A stretch of DNA of 64,000 nucleotides from an uncultured Ruminococcus sp. (lineage in GTDB: Bacteria; Bacillota; Clostridia; Oscillospirales; Acutalibacteraceae): the NCBI GenBank assembly GCA_902767845.1, contig CACXIV010000005.1, positions 25,644-89,643 on the forward strand. Direction: 5' to 3'. The notes under the pieces are model-generated. The model saw only the letters and a list, made by a program, of their open reading frames with translations. It was not told the origin of the DNA and ran no database searches. Numbering within the stretch: position 1 is the first letter of the stretch; each line of letters starts with the position of its first letter. Below are positions 55,089-61,051 of this stretch, piece after piece. Position numbers and translations under genes: made by a program.

Positions 55089-55787
55089 ATGGATACGACC
55101 GGGCTGTTTGTTGATTCAGCGAAAAAATTTTATGATGAGACGCGCGCGGATGAAAACAGCGGCTCCCGTTCGTGGGAGCATTGTTACAAAGCGTTCGGAG
55201 AAGCAAGGGCGCTCAGCGAACCCGACTTTGATCATCTCAGCCTTCACCTCGCGTTTTATCTGGCGAGCTGGGGGATGTACAGGGCGTCGTCGTTCCTTGT
55301 AAAAAAGGACTACAGGGTGCATATACCGGCTGTAAAAGAGATACTTAAAGCCGATTACGATCCGCTTTACGGAACAGACTGCGCTGTTTATAAGGAAAAA
55401 CCGGCGCGGAGGCTGCTCGGGAAAATATACGGCGAGCTCGGCTCATACTACAAGGGCGTGCGCGACAGCGTGCGTCCCGGCGTCGCGTCGCCGGTGTCCG
55501 AAACACTGATAACCAAAATACTGATGGGCACCCTCGGCTGCGCGCCTGCCTACGACCGATATTTTTGCGCGGGGCTGAAAACGGATAAGCGGTTTTCCCG
55601 GGTGTTCGGGATCGAGTCGATATCGCAACTTACCGATTTTTACCTCGGCAACATCGAAGAATTTGAAACACTCAGAGAAAGCTTTTCGCGCCGCGGCGTA
55701 AAATATCCGCAGATGAAGCTTATTGATATGGGCTTTTGGCAGATCGGGTTTGATTTGGAAAACCCGAAAAAGGAAAATACAAGTTGA
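55089..55787 (+). CDS. Cytosolic protein of unknown function in the dynamin cassette
   Basis: This 232-residue protein starts 16 bases after the second GTPase, with GGGGAGAG upstream. It has no signal peptide or membrane helix. Aromatic/hydrophobic motifs stand out: LSLHLAFYLASWGMYRASSFLV near the N-terminus and YPQMKLIDMGFWQIGFDLE at the C-terminus. It also contains KKDYRVHIPAVKEI and TKILMGTLGCAPAYDRYF. I do not recognise a named family, and no nucleotide-binding or protease motif is visible. The tight linkage suggests it works with the GTPases, for example as an effector, adaptor or regulator. That is inference. Confidence 0.75.
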   Translation: MDTTGLFVDSAKKFYDETRADENSGSRSWEHCYKAFGEARALSEPDFDHLSLHLAFYLASWGMYRASSFLVKKDYRVHIPAVKEILKADYDPLYGTDCAVYKEKPARRLLGKIYGELGSYYKGVRDSVRPGVASPVSETLITKILMGTLGCAPAYDRYFCAGLKTDKRFSRVFGIESISQLTDFYLGNIEEFETLRESFSRRGVKYPQMKLIDMGFWQIGFDLENPKKENTS

Positions 55788-55954
55788 GAATGACCCTGAC
55801 CGGCTCCCGTATAATCAGAAAAACTGATCGTCCGGGGGTCTGTATTTTTGCGGAAAAGGCGGTTGTCGGTCAAAAAGACCCGAAAACAGGCGTCCTGTGC
55901 CAAATCTTTAAAAAAATCGCGCGTTTTGTTGCAGATTTGTTGTACTCCCTGTGC

Positions 55955-55960
55955 TATGAT
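55955..55960 (+). promoter_or_regulatory. Extended -10 promoter of the ABC transporter operon
   Basis: TGC-TATGAT (TATGAT at 55955-55960), an extended -10 element, about 33 bases before the ATG. No good -35 is visible. Confidence 0.5.
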
Positions 55961-55992
55961 ACTGTCAGAGAAAAACAGAAGGAGAGAGAATC

Positions 55993-56883
55993 ATGAAAAA
56001 GATCCTGACAACTGATAACCTTACAAAGCAGTACGGCGACAAGCTCGCCGCGTCAAATATCAACATCAGCATCCGCGAGGGTGAGATATACGGACTTATC
56101 GGGCGCAACGGCGCCGGCAAGACAACGATAATGCGGATGATCAGCGGACTCTCCGCCCCGACCGGCGGAAGCTATAAATACCACGGCGACGACAAACGCG
56201 GCATAGGCGTGCTGATCGAAAGCCCCGGTATCTACGCGAACCGCACGGCGTTTGACAACATCAAGATCAAGTGTATCGCCATGGGCTGCTACTCAAAGGA
56301 ATATGTGAACGGTCTGCTCGAAACGGTCGGACTCGCCGACACGGGAAAAAAGCGCGCGGGTTCGTTCTCGCTGGGAATGCGCCAGCGCCTCGGAATAGCG
56401 CTCGCTCTCACCGGCGATCCTAAGCTGATCGTACTCGACGAGCCGATCAACGGACTCGATCCCCAGGGTATCGCCGAGGTAAGAAGAACGCTTGAAAAGC
56501 TAAGGGACGAAAAAAGGATAACCATAATGATCTCGAGCCATATCCTCGACGAGCTCGGAAAGCTCGCGGATTCCTACGGTATCATCAACAACGGCGAGCT
56601 GATCGACGAGTTCACAAACGAGGAGCTCCTCAACCGCTGCGGAAAGTATATGACCATCAGCACCGACAACAACGACAGGGCGGCTCAGATAATCGGGTCG
56701 CTGGGTATCGGCGGAGTAAAACTCAGCGGCGACTCGCTCCGAGTGGAAGACGGGCTTGACCGCGCGGCGGAGATAAACAGGGCGCTCGTGAGCGGAGGAC
56801 TCGCGGTAAACGAGCTCCATACAACCAATATTTCGCTTGAGGACTACTACCTCAGCCTTACGGGAGGATACAGAAATGACTAA
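55993..56883 (+). CDS. ABC transporter ATP-binding protein (bacitracin/lantibiotic-type exporter)
   Basis: This 296-residue ATPase has Walker A GRNGAGKT, the signature SLGMRQRLGIALAL (the SLGM variant of exporters such as BcrA), Walker B LIVLDEPINGLDP and a switch His in MISSHIL. The C-terminal 80 residues are a regulatory extension found in this class. It hydrolyses ATP to drive the permease encoded next, whose start overlaps by 8 bases. The ATG follows GGAGAGAG. The group exports peptides, antibiotics or lipids; the substrate is unknown. A histidine kinase and response regulator follow downstream on the same strand and may relate to it. Confidence 0.9.
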   Translation: MKKILTTDNLTKQYGDKLAASNINISIREGEIYGLIGRNGAGKTTIMRMISGLSAPTGGSYKYHGDDKRGIGVLIESPGIYANRTAFDNIKIKCIAMGCYSKEYVNGLLETVGLADTGKKRAGSFSLGMRQRLGIALALTGDPKLIVLDEPINGLDPQGIAEVRRTLEKLRDEKRITIMISSHILDELGKLADSYGIINNGELIDEFTNEELLNRCGKYMTISTDNNDRAAQIIGSLGIGGVKLSGDSLRVEDGLDRAAEINRALVSGGLAVNELHTTNISLEDYYLSLTGGYRND

Positions 56884-57646
56884 GCTTGTAAAAATGGAAT
56901 GGTACAAATTAAGAACCTCAAAATTGTTTATCATACTGGTTTCCGTAGTGTTCGGAATAAACGCGATCGCGGCGGCCGCAATACCGCTGATCCTCAAGGC
57001 GTTCGCGCCGAACGGTCCGATCGACCCCACTGCGCTTTCGGACGCTTTCGCTTCACCGTGGGTGATATCCTTTTTGCTGATCGCGGTATTCATTTCCGCG
57101 GCGTCGTACCTTTACTCCGATTTCTCGGGCGGATATGTAAAGAACATAGCCGGTCAGGTCGGCGACAGAGGCAAGCTTGTTATTGCTAAGTTCATCACGG
57201 TCGGTATCCACAACTTCATTTTCTTTTTCGCGGCGGCGGCTTCGCACGCGCTCGGCGCGGCTGTCGCCGGACAGCTTACCGTTGACGGCGATCTGTTCGG
57301 CGGAGTTATGACCTTCCTGCTCAAGTGGCTGCTCTCAATGGCGCTCACGGCGATAGTTATGTTCTTCGCGGTAGGCGTCAGGAACAAGACCCTCGCGGCG
57401 ATCTCCGGCGTAGTTTTAGCCACCGGCTCGCTGTCGCTGGTTTACCTCGGGATCGACACGGCGATATCGAATATTTTTAAGGTCTCGGGCTTCAGCATCG
57501 GCAACTACCTTCCCGATTCGCTTATGGGATCGGTAAGCGTGCAGTCAAACGATCTCGTGATCAACGGCGTCATCGTCGCGGTGCTGTTCATAGCGGCGTT
57601 CACGGTGCTCACGTACATGACCTTCAAAAAGCGCGACGTAAAATAA
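56876..57646 (+). CDS. ABC-2 type transporter permease
   Basis: ATG 56876 follows GGAGG and overlaps the ATPase gene by 8 bases, so the two are coupled. The 256-residue protein begins MTKLVKMEWYKLRTSKLFII, the usual start of BcrB-like permeases. It has about six membrane helices (IILVSVVFGINAIAAAAIPL, WVISFLLIAVFISAASYLY, ALTAIVMFFAVGV and TLAAISGVVLATGSLSLVYL, among others) and ends with FTVLTYMTFKKRDVK. It forms the transmembrane part of the exporter with the upstream ATPase. The substrate is not evident. Confidence 0.88.
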   Translation: MTKLVKMEWYKLRTSKLFIILVSVVFGINAIAAAAIPLILKAFAPNGPIDPTALSDAFASPWVISFLLIAVFISAASYLYSDFSGGYVKNIAGQVGDRGKLVIAKFITVGIHNFIFFFAAAASHALGAAVAGQLTVDGDLFGGVMTFLLKWLLSMALTAIVMFFAVGVRNKTLAAISGVVLATGSLSLVYLGIDTAISNIFKVSGFSIGNYLPDSLMGSVSVQSNDLVINGVIVAVLFIAAFTVLTYMTFKKRDVK

Positions 57647-57663
57647 TGATCCAAAAGCCTTTT

Positions 57664-57688
57664 CCCGGCGCCGAGGCGCCGGGTTTTT
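57664..57688 (+). terminator. Terminator of the ABC operon
   Basis: 9-bp stem CCCGGCGCC / GGCGCCGGG, two-base loop GA, then TTTTT. Confidence 0.9.
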
Positions 57689-57731
57689 GCTTTGTCAGGG
57701 TCTGACAGGCGGAAAAATCCTTTTTTGAGAA

Positions 57732-57759
57732 TGACATTCCCGGATTAATGTGTTATAAT
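57732..57759 (+). promoter_or_regulatory. Probable promoter of the histidine kinase gene
   Basis: TGACAT (57732-57737), 16-base spacer, TATAAT (57754-57759). Confidence 0.65.
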
Positions 57760-57844
57760 AGAGCAGAAATGTGTTTTCAAAAGAGGCGGCAGGCAAAAGC
57801 GGCGTCTTTGCAGGGTTTTGATTATCGGTTTTCCGGGAGGAAAT

Positions 57845-59704
57845 ATGAAAAAGGTACTGAGGAGCAAAACATGGTCGGGCATAGCGCTCGGATTTGTATT
57901 ATTAATGCTGATCGGGCTGTTCGTTCTGGGCGCGCGGTTCTGTATCAGAGGGGATTTTATGGTGGAGCAGACCACCTTTTTGGAGGGTGAATACTCCGTT
58001 GACGGCGGAGACTGGAAGCCGATAGATAACGAAAAGGAGATCGGCGTCCGATTCCGAAAGGCGGTGTTCAGGGGAAAGATACCCCGTTTCGCTTTTGATT
58101 TTAAGGAGAACATAAACATCTCGTCCAAAAACGTATGGTACTCGCTAAAGACCGCCGACGGCATGCCGATCGACGAATACTCCCATACCGAAAGGGAATA
58201 TCTCGACGAGCACAACGAGCCTTATCTGTTCTTTGCCGCGAATATGCCGAACACCCCCGGCTACCGCGACAGAACGCTGTACATAGATCTTATGGAGGAG
58301 CAGGGGGTAACTCCGGATACGGAGTTAGTGCTCGAGATAGAAAGCCCCTACAAGGTGTCGCAGCTCAGCGTATCCGACTGCTTCGGCGTCACATTCAGCA
58401 TAGAAAACGGCGCGTATCTTCTATTTTTCTTTGAAGCGCTGCCGACTATAATGCTGTTTGCGCTGGTCTGCTTCTTCGGGCTGTTCATGTTCCCGATCGC
58501 GGGCTTTATACTCGGAAAGATCAACTACAGGTATATCTCCTTCGGCGCCATGTGCTTTATGTGGGGATTGTTCGCGATAGGGCAGAAGATAAGCGGATAT
58601 CTCAATCTGTGGATAACCGATCCCACGGTCTGCATGGCGATCGTGGTCATGCTGTACTACCTGTTTGTTATCACGACTCTGTTCTACCTTAAATCGAACC
58701 TCGAACGCAGCGTCACGCGCGCGATAGCCAACGTCACCGCCACGGTGTTCATAATAATGACGGTCGCGGCGGCCGCGCTTCATTTTACGTGTACGATCGA
58801 CCTGAGCGCTACCATGCCCAACGTCTTTATCTACACCGCGCTGTGCACTGTAATAATAACGGTGCTTTTGATAATCGAAGCGAAAAACAACCGAAAGGCG
58901 ATAATAATACTCGTTTCGTGGACTCCGCTCACGATCTCGGTCATCATCGACGCGCTGAACCACTATCTGCATTTCACCGATATTGATTTCTACAGCTTCG
59001 GGCTCGCCGTTACCATGATTTACCAGATCGTCAGCCTCGTGCTCGATCTGCGCAAGCAGTATATTGAGGCGATCCGTTACCAGCAGATGCAAAAGGAGCT
59101 TTACGAGGCAAAGGTCAGCGTGATGGTAAGCCAGATCCAGCCGCACTTTATGTACAACGCGCTGACCTCTATAGCGATGATGTGTCAAATCGACCCCGAC
59201 ACCGCTCAGGAGGCGACCGTCACCTTCGCCAAGTATCTGCGCGGAAATATGGACTCGCTCAGGCAGACTAAGCCGATACCGTTCGATCAGGAGCTTGAGC
59301 ACCTTAAAAAATATCTGTATATAGAAAAGCTGCGCTTTGGCGATAAGCTCAATATTGAATACGATATCCAAACGACCGACTTCGTCCTGCCTCAGCTCAG
59401 CGTACAGCCGCTTGTTGAAAACGCCGTAAAGCACGGCGTGGGAATGAAAAAGCAGGGCGGCACGGTGACGATCTCTACCCGTGAAACCGACTCCGCCTAC
59501 GAGGTCGTGATCTCGGACGACGGCGTGGGCTTCGACGTCACCGCAGAAAAGAAGGACGACGGACGCTCGCACGTCGGGATGGAAAACACACGCAGACGGA
59601 TCAGGGACATGTGCGGCGGCGAGGTCAAAACGGAAAGCACGGTCGGCGAGGGAACCACAGCGACGGTGATCCTGCCGAAATCACATCAAAACCGGGTCAG
59701 GTAA
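57845..59704 (+). CDS. LytS-type sensor histidine kinase
   Basis: This 619-residue kinase starts at ATG 57845 after GGGAGG. It has an N-terminal membrane helix, an extracellular sensor domain of about 155 residues, then about seven membrane helices (a 7TMR-DISM-like array), a short cytoplasmic coiled-coil and the His_kinase domain (PF06580 type) with phosphoacceptor His434 in QIQPHFMYNAL. It ends with a HATPase domain (QPLVENAVKHGVG, ISDDGVGFD, GMENTRRRI). It autophosphorylates and passes phosphate to the response regulator 33 bases downstream. The ligand is unknown; adjacency to the ABC exporter suggests antimicrobial or envelope sensing, but this is a guess. Confidence 0.9.
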   Translation: MKKVLRSKTWSGIALGFVLLMLIGLFVLGARFCIRGDFMVEQTTFLEGEYSVDGGDWKPIDNEKEIGVRFRKAVFRGKIPRFAFDFKENINISSKNVWYSLKTADGMPIDEYSHTEREYLDEHNEPYLFFAANMPNTPGYRDRTLYIDLMEEQGVTPDTELVLEIESPYKVSQLSVSDCFGVTFSIENGAYLLFFFEALPTIMLFALVCFFGLFMFPIAGFILGKINYRYISFGAMCFMWGLFAIGQKISGYLNLWITDPTVCMAIVVMLYYLFVITTLFYLKSNLERSVTRAIANVTATVFIIMTVAAAALHFTCTIDLSATMPNVFIYTALCTVIITVLLIIEAKNNRKAIIILVSWTPLTISVIIDALNHYLHFTDIDFYSFGLAVTMIYQIVSLVLDLRKQYIEAIRYQQMQKELYEAKVSVMVSQIQPHFMYNALTSIAMMCQIDPDTAQEATVTFAKYLRGNMDSLRQTKPIPFDQELEHLKKYLYIEKLRFGDKLNIEYDIQTTDFVLPQLSVQPLVENAVKHGVGMKKQGGTVTISTRETDSAYEVVISDDGVGFDVTAEKKDDGRSHVGMENTRRRIRDMCGGEVKTESTVGEGTTATVILPKSHQNRVR

Positions 59705-59737
59705 AATGCTGCCCGGCAAAAAACGGAGGTAATATTT

Positions 59738-60520
59738 ATGAGGATTCTTTGTCTTGACGACGAGGCGTTAGCCCTTAAAATGCTTGAAATGTGCGTAAAA
59801 AAGGTAAAGCCCGACGCCGACGTCGCGGCGTTTGACGACTGGGAAGACCTGCTCGCGGACGCTGAGAAAAACGGCTGCGACGTCGCGTTTTTGGACATCC
59901 ACATGCGCGGAATGACCGGAGTTGAGGTCGCCAAGCGGCTAAAGGAGCTCAACCCCAAGATGAATATAATTTTTGTAACGGGTTTTTCCGAGTACAAGGC
60001 GGACGCAATGGACATGCGCGCCAGCGGATACATAATGAAGCCCGTCACAAAGGAGGACGTCGCGCGCGAGCTCGAGGAGCTCAGGTTCCCGATCATACCA
60101 AAAAGCGACGCGGTGCTCAAGGTACAGTGCTTCGGCAATTTCGACGTGTTCACCCCCGACGGCACGCCGGTGCACTTTGAACGCAGCAAGAGCAAGGAGA
60201 TCTTCGCCTATCTTGTCCACCGCCACGGAAGCTCCTGCACAACAAGGGAGATCGCCGCTGCGCTGTTCGAGGACGAGCCCTACGACAAAAAGCAGCAGAG
60301 CTATCTGCAAATACTGATCTCCGCCATGGTCAAGAGCCTTAAAAAGATCGGAGCGGAATCGGTGATTAACAAGAGCTACAACGCGCTTTCGGTCAATCCG
60401 AAGCTGCTCGACTGCGACTATTACCGCTTTAAGGAGCTCGACCCCGGCGCGGTCAACGCCTACGAGTGCGAGTACATGAGCCAGTATTACTGGGCGGATT
60501 TTCTTTACAATGATTTTTGA
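59738..60520 (+). CDS. Response regulator with SARP/Trans_reg_C-like winged helix
   Basis: This 260-residue regulator begins MRILCLDDEALALKML, a REC domain with Asp53 in FLDIHMRGMTG as phosphoacceptor and Lys in MKPV near residue 107. It lacks the LytTR domain usually paired with LytS kinases. Instead residues 130-240 resemble the winged-helix DNA-binding region of SARP/OmpR-type factors (VQCFGNFDVFTPDG, EIFAYLVHRHG, EIAAALFEDE, SYLQILISAMVKSLKKIG). The last 20 residues end in YYWADFLYNDF. It lies 33 bases after the kinase with GGAGG upstream, so the pair forms a two-component system. Confidence 0.88.
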   Translation: MRILCLDDEALALKMLEMCVKKVKPDADVAAFDDWEDLLADAEKNGCDVAFLDIHMRGMTGVEVAKRLKELNPKMNIIFVTGFSEYKADAMDMRASGYIMKPVTKEDVARELEELRFPIIPKSDAVLKVQCFGNFDVFTPDGTPVHFERSKSKEIFAYLVHRHGSSCTTREIAAALFEDEPYDKKQQSYLQILISAMVKSLKKIGAESVINKSYNALSVNPKLLDCDYYRFKELDPGAVNAYECEYMSQYYWADFLYNDF

Positions 60521-60531
60521 TATAAACGCTT

Positions 60532-60563
60532 CGCGGTATCGGTTTTCGATATCGCGATTTTTT
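60532..60563 (+). terminator. Terminator of the two-component genes
   Basis: CGCGGTATCG / CGATATCGCG (10 bp, one G-U) with loop GTTTT, followed by a long T-run. Confidence 0.88.
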
Positions 60564-60687
60564 TATTTCTCCCGTATTTGTTGTATTGTTGTTGCAGTGC
60601 GCGGATTATAATGACGGTATAAAGGCTCCGCATCAACGGGATTTTAAAAACAAAGCCCCGAGCGATCAGCATAAAGGAGATATTCAA

Positions 60688-60903
60688 ATGAAAAAATCAA
60701 AGATCATATTGACGGCGGTAAAATTCATCATCTTTACGGCGGTGTTCATCGGAGTGTGGATCGGTCTGGATTTTTGTTATCAGACCTTTGTCGCGCGCGT
60801 CGCGTTCAGCTTCAACGCGGCGGAGGATATATTAAAGCCGCTGATCATAGCCGTGCCGTGCGGAATACTGTTCAGGCTCGCGTTCCCCCGGAAAAAAGCG
60901 TGA
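60688..60903 (+). CDS. Small two-TM membrane protein
   Basis: The start ATG 60688 follows AAAGGAGA; an open in-frame extension upstream lacks such a site. The 71-residue product has a Lys-rich N-terminus, one membrane segment (AVKFIIFTAVFIGVWIGLDF) and a second near the C-terminus (ILKPLIIAVPCGILFRLAF), then RKKA. No family is recognised. It could be an accessory peptide of the preceding two-component genes, but a terminator separates them. It may be independently expressed. Confidence 0.65.
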   Translation: MKKSKIILTAVKFIIFTAVFIGVWIGLDFCYQTFVARVAFSFNAAEDILKPLIIAVPCGILFRLAFPRKKA

Positions 60904-61002
60904 AAACCGCCCGTTTAGGGCGATGCCGTCAGCGTGATAAAGCATACATTTTCCGGGCTTAAAAACAGGTCGGCGTCGCAGGATCTGCCGCGCGTTTTTT
61001 TA

Positions 61003-61031
61003 TTGCAATAATCACCCCGATGCGCTATAAT
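61003..61031 (+). promoter_or_regulatory. Promoter of the dockerin protease gene
   Basis: TTGCAA (61003-61008), 17-base spacer, TATAAT (61026-61031), 20 bases before the ATG. Confidence 0.82.
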
Positions 61032-61051
61032 GAGATCAGCGAGGTGAGCTT

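Noticed and set aside
58421-59572. A 383-codon open frame on the minus strand opposite the histidine kinase gene
   Set aside because: It is exactly opposite a well-supported gene, is rich in His/Arg/Asp as expected for an antisense reading of this codon usage, and has no convincing start or domains. Similar long antisense frames at 25394-26710, 26886-28103 and 50946-52073 were dropped for the same reason.
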